The notes under the pieces are model-generated. The model was not told the DNA's origin, searched no databases, and saw only the letters and a list, made by a program, of their open reading frames with translations. Positions 18,293 to 26,529 of a stretch of 64,000 nucleotides of DNA are shown piece after piece. Position numbers and translations under genes: made by a program. Position 1 is the first letter of the stretch. Every line of letters begins with the position of its first letter. Source of the stretch: Caldithrix abyssi DSM 13497 (GTDB taxonomy: Bacteria > Calditrichota > Calditrichia > Calditrichales > Calditrichaceae); assembly GCF_001886815.1 (NCBI RefSeq), contig NZ_CP018099.1, forward strand, positions 1,300,501-1,364,500. The letters run 5' to 3'.

Positions 18293-19913
18293 TATCTTTG
18301 CCTTTGCGCGAAAAAATCCCCTGCTTTACCTGGCTCTGATATCCGGCGTTTTTTTACGGTTGATCTTTGTTTTTGCCGGGCATTACATCTCGCCGGATGG
18401 CACGCATTACGCCTTGCTCGGTTTTAACTGGCTTCACCACGGGCACTATGTGAGCGGCGGCAGTCAATTCCCGGATGTTATTCAACCGCCTCTGTATCCT
18501 TTGCTGTTAGGCCTGTTTTCATTCGTCGTTTCGCCGGAACTGGGCGGCAAATTGGTGTCTTTAATTTTTGGCCTGGGCTTAATCGCCATGGCCTATTGGT
18601 TTGTGGTTAGTCTTTCGCAGAATCGGAAGTTGGCTGGCGTTACGGCCCTGCTGGTTGCGTTTAGTCCGGCGCTGGTTGCCGTGTCTTCTCAGGTGGCCAC
18701 TGAATCGCTTTTTCTATTTTTGTTGTTCAGCGTCTTCAGTACGCTCTCTCTTTTTATTAAAGATGAACATCCTAAAGCGCGCCGTTTTTTGATTCTGGCC
18801 GGCATGTGCAGCGGCCTGGCCTATTTAACGCGCCCTGAAATGATTGTCTACATTTTTATGGTGGTCATCATTTTACTGGTGTGGCGCAAAAAAATTTACA
18901 GCGTGCTGCTGTACGGAACGATGGTAGGATTTTTCGTTTTACTGTACGCCCTGTTTGTTTTTTCCGTTTCGGGCCGCTGGGCGCTTTATCCAAAGATCGA
19001 TTTTGTTAGAGTTCACGGCCAGCTTTCCAGATATTATTTGCAGCAGGACGCTTTAAAGGGCGAGGAAACAGATTTTAAAGAACATCTGCAGCGCTTTCGT
19101 TATTCGCTGGCGCCGGATAAAAAAGAGTTGTTTGTCAATGCCGTGTTTGAAGGAAGAATTAAAGCGCCTGTTGTTCGCACAAAGGAACAGAATAAGACAG
19201 AGAAGGTCCAATCATTCCTTATTTTTGCCGGCAAAAATTGGATGAACGCCGTTAAAAAATTTTTGTGGGGATTAATTCTGCCGCCCGGTTATCTTTTATT
19301 TTTACTGGTTGGCCTGCTGCGCTTTCCATGGAAAAAGCACAAAGGATTGGCGCTGTACACGGCCATATTTTTGTTGCCGACCTTAAATGTTTTGTTTGTT
19401 TACGTGGAGCAGCGTTTTCTCTATTTTCCGGGATTGATTTTAATGCCCCTGGTAGCCTTTGGCGTTTTTAAATTTGCGGAGCTGGTTTCGAAAGAGGGTA
19501 AAACGTCTGCCCGGGAAAAGCGAGCTGTAATATTGATTGTGGTTTTTCTTCTTACAACGGCGGTTCCCGGCTATGTGCAGCTACATTCAAATGTGCGCAG
19601 CAAAGCGTACTATTACCAGGCAGGTCAGTGGTTAAAACAAAAGACGGAAGATGGGGCAAAAATTGCGGCAATAACGCCCCAGGCAGTGTACTTTGCCAGA
19701 AGACCGTTTGTCGTTTTGCCCTATGCTCCTCTCGATTCCTTGCAATTATATTTGCGTGAAAATCAAGTAAATTATATTTTAAAGGAATACAAGAGAAGAA
19801 GCCGCACGGCGGAAGGGGCTAAGCTTGAGTCCTGGCCCCGCTTTCTGCAGCCTGTTTCATCAAAAGTTTTTGACGGGCATACAATGATACTTTTGCGTGT
19901 AAAAAAGGAGTGA
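18285..19913 (+). CDS. PMT/ArnT-like (GT39/GT83-type) membrane glycosyltransferase
   Basis: This 542-residue polytopic protein has many hydrophobic segments in its first 400 residues and a soluble C-terminal part. The first external loop contains ISPDGTHYALLGFNWL, where the aspartate sits at the place of the catalytic acidic residue of GT-C enzymes. QPPLYPLLLG follows, a pattern frequent in this family. GT-C enzymes take sugars from polyprenyl-phosphate and add them to proteins, lipids or glycans on the outer face of the membrane. The preceding protein supplies a plausible donor synthase. The acceptor is unknown. Confidence 0.82.
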   Translation: MNNIFAFARKNPLLYLALISGVFLRLIFVFAGHYISPDGTHYALLGFNWLHHGHYVSGGSQFPDVIQPPLYPLLLGLFSFVVSPELGGKLVSLIFGLGLIAMAYWFVVSLSQNRKLAGVTALLVAFSPALVAVSSQVATESLFLFLLFSVFSTLSLFIKDEHPKARRFLILAGMCSGLAYLTRPEMIVYIFMVVIILLVWRKKIYSVLLYGTMVGFFVLLYALFVFSVSGRWALYPKIDFVRVHGQLSRYYLQQDALKGEETDFKEHLQRFRYSLAPDKKELFVNAVFEGRIKAPVVRTKEQNKTEKVQSFLIFAGKNWMNAVKKFLWGLILPPGYLLFLLVGLLRFPWKKHKGLALYTAIFLLPTLNVLFVYVEQRFLYFPGLILMPLVAFGVFKFAELVSKEGKTSAREKRAVILIVVFLLTTAVPGYVQLHSNVRSKAYYYQAGQWLKQKTEDGAKIAAITPQAVYFARRPFVVLPYAPLDSLQLYLRENQVNYILKEYKRRSRTAEGAKLESWPRFLQPVSSKVFDGHTMILLRVKKE

Positions 19914-19916
19914 CCC

Positions 19917-20777
19917 ATGAGAGAAAAAATGCAAATGATTAAACGCCTGATCGATGAAGAAATTGACCAGAGATTGCAAAACGACAATCCATTGATCGAG
20001 GCTTTGTACAAATCGGCGGCCTATTCCGCCGCCGGCGGTAAGCGGATTCGGGCTGTTTTTGTGTTCTACACGGGCGAACTGTTTGATGTGCCGCAGGAAA
20101 AGTTAATCAATGCCGCCTGTTCCATCGAATTGATCCATGCCGCCTCGTTGATTATGGACGATTTGCCCTACATGGATGACTCGCAGTTGCGGCGTGGTAA
20201 ACCGGCCAATCATGTGGTGTTCGGGCAGGATGTGGCTTTGCTGGCCAGCATAGGTCTGATCTCCGAAGGCATTCAGATGATTTTATCTGACGCCCATTTA
20301 ACGGAAGACGAGCGATTGAAGGCCGCGCAGGTGCTGAGCGCTTCGTTTGGATTTAACGGCCTGGCTGCCGGGCAGTTTGTTGATCTTAAAATCAAAGATA
20401 AAAATGTTAACTTTGAAATTATTGAGTTTATCAATCAAAAAAAGACCGCGGCGCTTTTTTCCGCAGCCGGCAAGGTGGCGGCCATTATCGGCCATGCAAA
20501 CGAAGACCAGGCCGCGGCCATTCAAAAATTTTCCGAGGACATCGGTTTTGCTTTCCAGATTGTGGACGATATGCTCGATGTGATTGGCGAAGAGAAGCTG
20601 GTTGGCAAAAATATCGGACAGGATCGCATGAATTTTGTCAAGCTGGTGGGCATGGAACAGGCCAGAAAATACCTGGCCGAATACCACCAGAAAGCGGTGA
20701 AATCTCTGGAAATTTTTGGCGATAAAGCCGCCGGTTTAAAAGAACTAAGCGATTATTTAATTCAGCGTGTTCGTTAA
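19917..20777 (+). CDS. Short-chain polyprenyl diphosphate synthase (FPP/GGPP-type)
   Basis: This 286-residue trans-isoprenyl diphosphate synthase has the first aspartate-rich motif in the bacterial form DDLPYMDD (residues 81-88, two extra residues between the aspartates) and the second as DDMLD (about 217-221). GGKRIRAVF, RRGKPANH and the K-T pair after INQKK bind the diphosphates. It makes C15-C20 allylic diphosphates from IPP. The start follows AAAAAGGAGTGACCC, a strong ribosome-binding site. Its place between a PMT-like enzyme and a UbiA prenyltransferase suggests supply of a prenyl donor for the cluster product, but housekeeping isoprenoid synthesis is equally possible. Confidence 0.9.
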   Translation: MREKMQMIKRLIDEEIDQRLQNDNPLIEALYKSAAYSAAGGKRIRAVFVFYTGELFDVPQEKLINAACSIELIHAASLIMDDLPYMDDSQLRRGKPANHVVFGQDVALLASIGLISEGIQMILSDAHLTEDERLKAAQVLSASFGFNGLAAGQFVDLKIKDKNVNFEIIEFINQKKTAALFSAAGKVAAIIGHANEDQAAAIQKFSEDIGFAFQIVDDMLDVIGEEKLVGKNIGQDRMNFVKLVGMEQARKYLAEYHQKAVKSLEIFGDKAAGLKELSDYLIQRVR

Positions 20778-22278
20778 TATTAATCATTTTTCCAAACAAT
20801 TTTATTCTGGATTGAGAAGGCCCGGGGCAAACGGCTTCGGGTCTGTTTCTATTTTATCCCTTCTGATCATATCTTTTTTGGCCGTTGCGCTTGATGCGCA
20901 GGATGGCATCCCGCCTGTTAAATTAGATGATTTCAATAAAATACACGCCTGGTGGGATTACCACAAAGACGGTAGCGCCGCTCTGGACGACCGGGCCATG
21001 GTTAACGGTCGCGGTTATTTGCTGTTGCGCTTATCAAATCCCAACGCTGAGCAAGAGTGCAATGTGGCCATCTCCGAATTTCAGAATATTTACGGTAAGG
21101 CCATTAAGCGGCTTCTGGTCGAAACGCGCGTTAAACTGCTAACGCCCATGAAACCAGGCAGCCGGGGCTGGGGGTTCTGGAAAAGCGCTAAAGGCGCCGC
21201 TTTGCAGTCTTTATGCTGGTTTATGGAACAGATGGACGCCGGCGATGCGAGGCTGAGCTGGAAGATGATGGGCGTTGTGGCCAAAAAACAGCGCCAGACG
21301 CACCCCTGGAAGCCGGAGATCAATGTGTGGCATGTGTATCGTATTGAGCGCGACCTGGTCTCCAATACCACACGTTTCTGGATTGACGACTCATTGCTTT
21401 TGCAAACCGCGCAGCTCGCCCCCGCCGATCGGCTTTCCTTCCACCTGTGGATCGACAATCAGGTCTATTCGAAAAAGGGACTTGTGCGGGCCGCCTGGAA
21501 CGGTGAAAGCGCGCTGCTGGTCGATTACGTTAAAATTGTTACGCAACACAGAAAAAAATCTACGTCTGACGTAAAACATCCGGCGCTTCTTCTCTACAAA
21601 GCGTGGAACGATGTGCTGGTTGGCTCTGGAGAGTACGTCATTGGCGATTTCTCTTTTCAAACCAGCGGTCCCACGGTGTATGGCCTTTTAACGGCCCGCC
21701 TGGAAAGCTACGATGGCTTTGATGAAGACGACGCCCTGATGCTTTATCTGGATGATGATACTGCGCCCGTAAAAAAATGGAGCGGCAAAGATTTAAAAGG
21801 AGCCACGCGCACTTTTTTCTTTGAGTTAGAGGCAGAGCCGGGCAGCCATCGTTTGCGTTTAAGCGGGAAAAACACACCGACGCTGTACGACCTTTTGCTG
21901 GTGGACGGCGGCAAGGCCCGAATTTTGTTCAACAAAGCGCTGCAGCCCCTGTCGCCCGACTCCATGGAAATAATCATCCGGAAAGAACCGGACGCGGCGC
22001 TGCTGGGATATGCCGCCGCAACGCTGGATGAATCGCCCGAGTTCAATCATATTCTGCCTGTCGGTCGGCTCGAAGAGAGCGATCAGGATTTGCAGATCCG
22101 CATGCTTGATCAGCAGAGCAATTTACTTAAAGCCTTTTTCTTTTGCGGGAATGAAAGTCTGGGAGAATGCCGGACAAAGCTGTGGACGATCCGGGGCGAT
22201 GCGTCGGAAGTTTTAGTAAAACTCAGGCAGCAGGGAAATCCTGAGCTGCACCGCCTGATTTTTTTCCAATCGTATTAA
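20767..22278 (+). CDS. Secreted jelly-roll-like protein, paralogue 1 of 3
   Basis: This protein of about 503 residues has no named function that I recognise. The reading starts at GTG 20767, overlapping the synthase gene by 11 bases; there is no good ribosome-binding site, so the start is uncertain. A signal-peptide-like run (SILSLLIISFLAVALDAQ) lies at about residues 28-45. The body shares with the proteins at 24628 and 26530 a first module (PGSRGWGFWKS, CWFMEQ, NVWHVYRIER, LLVDYVKIV) that looks like a concanavalin-type beta-sandwich. A second module has YDGFDEDDALMLYLDD ending in PGSHRLRLSGKNTPTLYD. Only one copy of module 2 is present and there is no sorting tail, unlike the other two. Confidence 0.7.
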   Translation: MFVNINHFSKQFYSGLRRPGANGFGSVSILSLLIISFLAVALDAQDGIPPVKLDDFNKIHAWWDYHKDGSAALDDRAMVNGRGYLLLRLSNPNAEQECNVAISEFQNIYGKAIKRLLVETRVKLLTPMKPGSRGWGFWKSAKGAALQSLCWFMEQMDAGDARLSWKMMGVVAKKQRQTHPWKPEINVWHVYRIERDLVSNTTRFWIDDSLLLQTAQLAPADRLSFHLWIDNQVYSKKGLVRAAWNGESALLVDYVKIVTQHRKKSTSDVKHPALLLYKAWNDVLVGSGEYVIGDFSFQTSGPTVYGLLTARLESYDGFDEDDALMLYLDDDTAPVKKWSGKDLKGATRTFFFELEAEPGSHRLRLSGKNTPTLYDLLLVDGGKARILFNKALQPLSPDSMEIIIRKEPDAALLGYAAATLDESPEFNHILPVGRLEESDQDLQIRMLDQQSNLLKAFFFCGNESLGECRTKLWTIRGDASEVLVKLRQQGNPELHRLIFFQSY

Positions 22279-22344
22279 GCCATGTTCCGCCCTTTCTCTT
22301 TGGGGAAAAGATTGGCATGAAGGCGAGATTTTATTTAAACCCCA

Positions 22345-22534
22345 TCCCCCCAGATGGGAATTCGAAATGAACGGCCGGTGACTAATTTAATTTTTGAACC
22401 AGGATTTGCTTGATTTTTGGATTACCAGGATTTGCTTTTTAACTTTTTCATTAAATTTAGAGAATAAAGTCGCATCGAGCGCATAAAATCAAGGCAATCC
22501 TGTAATCCTTTTAATCAAGGTTCAAAAACTACCT
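22345..22534. repeat. Intergenic repeat C, copy 1
   Basis: About 190 bases beginning TCCCCCCAGATGGGAATTCG recur in the same orientation at 22901-23098. The part after GTGACTAATTTAATTTTTG has rough inverted ends (TTTTTGAACCAGGATTTG at the left, AATCAAGGTTCAAAAAC at the right). No gene is visible. Confidence 0.75.
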
Positions 22535-22546
22535 CCAAACTCCCAG

Positions 22547-22680
22547 AGTAGCACAGCCGCAACCCAAAACAACCGTAACGCGCGCAGAATAATTTTCTCG
22601 CAGATTACGCCAATCATCGCAGAAAATGATTGAACAAATTATTTTGAGAGCAAAGTTAAGCAAATCGCCACAATTGCTCC
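22547..22680. repeat. Intergenic repeat A
   Basis: This block, beginning AGTAGCACAGCCGCAACC and containing TCGCAGATTACGCCAATCAT, matches blocks at 37762-37860 and 51982-52100 in the same orientation, and at 34510-34621 and 34680-34784 in the opposite orientation. The MITE-like element follows directly at 22684, so this copy may be interrupted by it. Confidence 0.75.
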
Positions 22681-22683
22681 CGA

Positions 22684-22857
22684 GGGTGTCTCAAAAGCGA
22701 CATTAAATGTATTTTTATGCAAATATAGGTAAAAGTTTACGATAGCCCTCACCCCCTTTCCCCCTCTCCCGATTTTCGGGAGAGGGGGAACTAAAGGGGG
22801 TGAGGGAAAGAAAAAACTTTATAAAAATACATTTTCTTTGACTTTTGGGACAGCCCC
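22684..22857. mobile_element. MITE-like hairpin element, copy 2
   Basis: This 174-base element is the second copy of the one at 12540-12713. The left end is GGGTGTCTCAAAAG; the right end reads GGGCTGTCCCAAAAG on the opposite strand. ATGTATTTTTAT occurs about 26 bases inside both ends, so the terminal inverted repeats extend over roughly 35 bases with mismatches. The centre is a near-perfect stem (CCCCCTCTCCCGA, TTTT loop, CGGGAGAGGGGG), flanked by CCCTCACCCCC and GGGGGTGAGGG. No open frame is present. Confidence 0.78.
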
Positions 22858-22900
22858 GGGCTGGGGGATGAGTTTTTAAAACAGCACAAAAATTTTCAAA

Positions 22901-23098
22901 TCCCCCCAGATGGGAATTCGAAATGAACGGCCGGTGACTAATTTAATTTTTGACCCAGGATTTACTTGATTTTGGGATTACCAGGATTATTTTTTCTGCA
23001 TTCCAAAATTTATCTTTAAAATGGAATACATCGTTTAATTGTAGTAAAAAATCAAGAAAATCCTGTAATCCTGAAAATCAAGGTTCAAAAACTATCTC
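22901..23098. repeat. Intergenic repeat C, copy 2
   Basis: This is the second copy of the repeat at 22345-22534, in the same orientation and about 560 bases downstream. Its internal part has drifted (ATTCCAAAATTTATC is not in copy 1), while both ends are well kept. Confidence 0.75.
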
Positions 23099-23100
23099 TA

Positions 23101-23460
23101 AAGCAGCATAGCAGCAAACAAAAACATTCCCAAAGGAATTTAAGCAACCACTGAGAGCGCAGAGAACTCACAAAAGGCGCAAAGAATGTTTTAAATTAAA
23201 TTGCCCTTGCCTGCTCGATCCTCACTCCCAGACAAAAGATCAGGAATGAACGTACTTGTAAGGGCGAAGGATTTCCAACCCTATTTTATCCAGAGTGTTT
23301 TTTTTATCTGACTAAAGATTAATGCTTACCAGCGCTGAATTGTTCCTGGGAAATCCTTCGCCACTACATAAACGGTGGTAGGAATTCACTGTATTTGCAG
23401 AAACAAATTTGGAATGACAGACTAACCATTCAATCATTCAACCATTCAACCAATCAACAG
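23101..23460. repeat. Intergenic repeat B with embedded palindromic element
   Basis: This block starts AAGCAGCATAGCAGCAAAC and contains GATCCTCACTCCCAGACAAA. It is nearly the same as 52146-52535 and overlaps in content with 37859-38140 and, inverted, 34262-34530. At 23258-23368 it contains a palindromic unit whose arms read TGTAAGGGCGAAGGATTTCC and, inverted, GGAAATCCTTCGCC. The gap 22279-23584 is filled by these repeats and I see no gene in it. Confidence 0.78.
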
Positions 23461-23584
23461 CCCTGGCAGGACAGATGCTACGAAGGAAGTATCCTAAAAA
23501 ACAAATTTTGAGAATCTCGTGACCTGCAACATGGATGGTTGAAACCAGGACGGCTAAATTAGCACAGACATTTTAAAACAAAAG

Positions 23585-24631
23585 TTGATTATGTTACAGG
23601 CAATTCAACATTATATCGGCTGGCGCAATTGGGCGGTTTTTCGCTACAACTCGGTGTTTGAGAATTTTTTTGTCTTGCTGATCATTGCCTTATTGCAGCA
23701 GGCCTTTCACTGGAATTTTGTGCTGCGCAGTTTGGTGTTCATCCTGTTCAGTATTCTGGCCACAACTTACGGTTATTTGATCAATGATTACTCGGACAGG
23801 GAACTGGATCGACAGCACGGCAAGCCCAATACGTTTGAGAAGGATTCGGCGGTTAAAGCCAGAATGGTTCTTTTGAGTGTTTTATTGCTGTTTGTTGTAG
23901 CCGGTATTCCATTCTGGAATCAGCCTTATTTTTTACCGTTAATTGCTTTGTGGTTTTTGATTACAACGTTTTACAGTTTGCCGCCCATTCGCCTTAAAGA
24001 ACGCGGGGCCTTAAATATTGTGTTCGTAACCATGGCTCAGCGTTTGCTGCCCATCTTAATTCTATTTTCGGCCTTCGATTTTTGGGAAGCCAAATATGTA
24101 TTGCCGATCTCTTTGTACGTTCTGCTGCGCGGGCTGTCTTCAGATATCAATCACCAGCTGGAAGATTACAAAAATGACGTCAAAACGGGAACCAGAACGT
24201 TTGTGGTCAGTATGGGTTATCAGCGGGTAAAAAAACTATTCAATATCAATCTTCATCTGGAAAAAATCATGTTAGCCGTTCTGTTGGTTCAATTTTCGCT
24301 GGACTTAAGTTTTTCAGCAATCATTTTAAACGGTTTGTGGTGGCTAACCGCGGCGCTTTATTTTTTGGCCCTGTTCTGGTTTTTGCTGGATAAACGGCAG
24401 TGGCAAACCAATCCCTTTGATGCGCAGAGTCGGAGTCTGTCTCAGTTTTTGCATCACGCCTATCCTTCGGTGGGGCTGCCGCTCATGTTGAACGTAATTC
24501 TGAGTGTTTTGTATTTTCCATTCATACTGTTGTTAATCTTCCAGATTATCATCCGCCGTTTATATTCGCTGGAGATGATCGGCGGAAATTTTTTGGTCAG
24601 GTTTTTAATTCAAAGGTTTAGGGGGGAATGA
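23585..24631 (+). CDS. UbiA family prenyltransferase
   Basis: This 348-residue polytopic membrane protein has both aspartate motifs of the UbiA superfamily: NDYSDRELD at about residues 67-75 and DINHQLEDYKND at about 187-198. These bind prenyl diphosphate through magnesium. Eight or nine hydrophobic segments are visible. UbiA enzymes join prenyl chains to aromatic rings, glycerol phosphate or ribose phosphate. The motifs alone do not choose among these. It overlaps the next gene by 4 bases, tying it to the secreted paralogue family and the rest of the island rather than to quinone genes. Confidence 0.88.
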   Translation: MIMLQAIQHYIGWRNWAVFRYNSVFENFFVLLIIALLQQAFHWNFVLRSLVFILFSILATTYGYLINDYSDRELDRQHGKPNTFEKDSAVKARMVLLSVLLLFVVAGIPFWNQPYFLPLIALWFLITTFYSLPPIRLKERGALNIVFVTMAQRLLPILILFSAFDFWEAKYVLPISLYVLLRGLSSDINHQLEDYKNDVKTGTRTFVVSMGYQRVKKLFNINLHLEKIMLAVLLVQFSLDLSFSAIILNGLWWLTAALYFLALFWFLLDKRQWQTNPFDAQSRSLSQFLHHAYPSVGLPLMLNVILSVLYFPFILLLIFQIIIRRLYSLEMIGGNFLVRFLIQRFRGE

Positions 24632-26514
24632 TGTTAAGGATATTAATTGTGCTTTGTCTGGTTGTTGCGTTAAGCGCCCAGACGTATATTATCCCCGATT
24701 TACAACGCGATGATTTCAAAGATTTTAAAACGTGGTGGTCCATAAATATTTCGGGCGAAAACCATACCTGGGGCGTATTCAACGGTTATTTTATGGCCAC
24801 GCTGAATAATCCTAATAACGGCCAGCAGGGCGGAGAGTTGCCAGTAGATATGACGGGAATGGAAAATATCGGCTTTAGCACCGCTTACCTGATGCATGTT
24901 TATTCCAAGGACGATACAATTCAGGCCATCATTCGCGTAAAAACCTTAAATGCCCTGCCGCCGGGCAGTCGGGGATGGGGCTTCTGGCGTTCTGAAGAGC
25001 TGCCAATCACCATCAATCAGGCCACCTGGGTGTTTGAACAAAAGGCCGATCCCATCTATAGCTGGGCGTCGCTTGAAACCTGGTGGCGCGCTCGTATCAC
25101 GCGCGGCCTTCAATTTCACAAAAGCGTGGATTTAACCGTTAATAATCAGAACTGGCATGTGTATCGCATTGTGCGTTTTGGCCGCCAGTATTACGAGATT
25201 TACGTCGATGATGACCCAACGCCGGTGGTGCGCGCCGACACCAGCGACCTTGGCGGTATTTTGAACGAAGATTACGGCTTTGATTGCTGGAACGACAATC
25301 TCATCTACCGTTACACGCAAAGCGCTACAACCGGCAACGACACCGTGGAAGTGTATTACGCCGGCTGGCTGGGATCGAGTTCGTTTGTGGTGGATTATGT
25401 GGAAATCATCAGTGGAAACTACAAGTACGGTCATACGGTTGCGCCGCAGGGCGCGGTGCGCTTAAGAGAAGTCATCAACGAAATTGACAACGGCGTGCAG
25501 GATGGCCTGTGGAAAGGACCGTATCAGTTTACAGTGGGCGGCGGCCCCTGTTTGATTTTGGCAACGGCCAAAGCGGAAGAGCTGGACGGCTACGGGGACG
25601 ACGACGATCTGAAAATTGTGCTGGATGGCAAGGATTTCGGTTACAATACGCCAAGAAGCTGGGATGGCGATACGGATCAGGGCCAGCCCAAAACCATTGT
25701 GATTGATACGGTGCTCAGCCCGGGAACGCATGAAATCTCTTTTTACAGCGAAGCCACGCCCATTTTGTACGACGCCACGGTTCTGGAAGCGCCCAACGGT
25801 CAGGTGGTGATTAATCAGACCTTAAACGAAAGCGCGCCGGCAGGCAGCGTCGATTTTCTGTGGAAGACTTTCGAGTTCGACTGCGACTCCGGTCAGGTGG
25901 CCATTTACATTAGCGGCAGCGCCGATGAGGAGCCGGGATGGAATTACCGAAATTATCCGGATCCCAACGGCGTTTTTGCGGATATTGACAGCACGGATGA
26001 TGATGAACTGCGCGTTGAGCTGGATAACTGGGATTATGGCTGGGGAACGGACAGCGCCATGATGGGCAATACGCTGTTTGGCGATAGTAAAACCATTTTG
26101 ATCATGCAGGACGTGCCGGCCGGGCATCATGTGTTGAAACTGTACGCCAACGAAACGCCCACCGTGTATAAAGTGATTGTTTACGTGGAAAATAAAGCGG
26201 CGGCCAGCCCTCTTGAACGCCGCACGGCGCTGGCGCAAAGTTTTGAACTGGGCGCCAATTATCCCAATCCTTTTAACCCGAGCACAACCATTCCTTTTAA
26301 AATACCACAGGCCGGGCACGTGGTGTTGCAAATTCTGGATGTTAACGGGCGAATCATTCAAACCTTAATTGACAAACGGTTGCAGCCAGGCGCTTACCAG
26401 GCGCGCTGGAGCGGCAACGACTTTTTAGGTAAACAGACGGCTTCCGGCATCTATTTTTATCGATTGAAATACAATAAACAGGTAACGACGCGGAAGTTAA
26501 TAAAGCTTAAATAA
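24628..26514 (+). CDS. Secreted jelly-roll-like protein with type IX sorting tail, paralogue 2 of 3
   Basis: This 628-residue protein has an N-terminal signal peptide (LRILIVLCLVVALSAQ). Module 1 (about 20-260) shares PGSRGWGFWRS, INQATWVFEQ, NWHVYRIVRFG and VVDYVEII with its paralogues and looks like a concanavalin-type beta-sandwich. Two copies of a second module follow (about 275-390 and 400-530), each with an acidic strand (DGYGDDDDLKIVLDGKDFGY; then DDDELRVELDNWDYGWG) and an end segment like AGHHVLKLYANETPTVYK. The last 85 residues are a FlgD-like Por sorting domain (NYPNPFNPSTTIPFKI to LIKLK). Secretion and cell-surface attachment are expected; ligand and activity are unknown. Confidence 0.8.
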   Translation: MMLRILIVLCLVVALSAQTYIIPDLQRDDFKDFKTWWSINISGENHTWGVFNGYFMATLNNPNNGQQGGELPVDMTGMENIGFSTAYLMHVYSKDDTIQAIIRVKTLNALPPGSRGWGFWRSEELPITINQATWVFEQKADPIYSWASLETWWRARITRGLQFHKSVDLTVNNQNWHVYRIVRFGRQYYEIYVDDDPTPVVRADTSDLGGILNEDYGFDCWNDNLIYRYTQSATTGNDTVEVYYAGWLGSSSFVVDYVEIISGNYKYGHTVAPQGAVRLREVINEIDNGVQDGLWKGPYQFTVGGGPCLILATAKAEELDGYGDDDDLKIVLDGKDFGYNTPRSWDGDTDQGQPKTIVIDTVLSPGTHEISFYSEATPILYDATVLEAPNGQVVINQTLNESAPAGSVDFLWKTFEFDCDSGQVAIYISGSADEEPGWNYRNYPDPNGVFADIDSTDDDELRVELDNWDYGWGTDSAMMGNTLFGDSKTILIMQDVPAGHHVLKLYANETPTVYKVIVYVENKAAASPLERRTALAQSFELGANYPNPFNPSTTIPFKIPQAGHVVLQILDVNGRIIQTLIDKRLQPGAYQARWSGNDFLGKQTASGIYFYRLKYNKQVTTRKLIKLK

Positions 26515-26529
26515 AGGCACAGATAAAAA

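Noticed and set aside
22684-22857. MITE ends as relatives of the IS1182-family element in this window
   Set aside because: The IS ends are GGAGGCTGTTGCA while the MITE ends are GGGCTGTCCCAAAAG; only a few bases agree.
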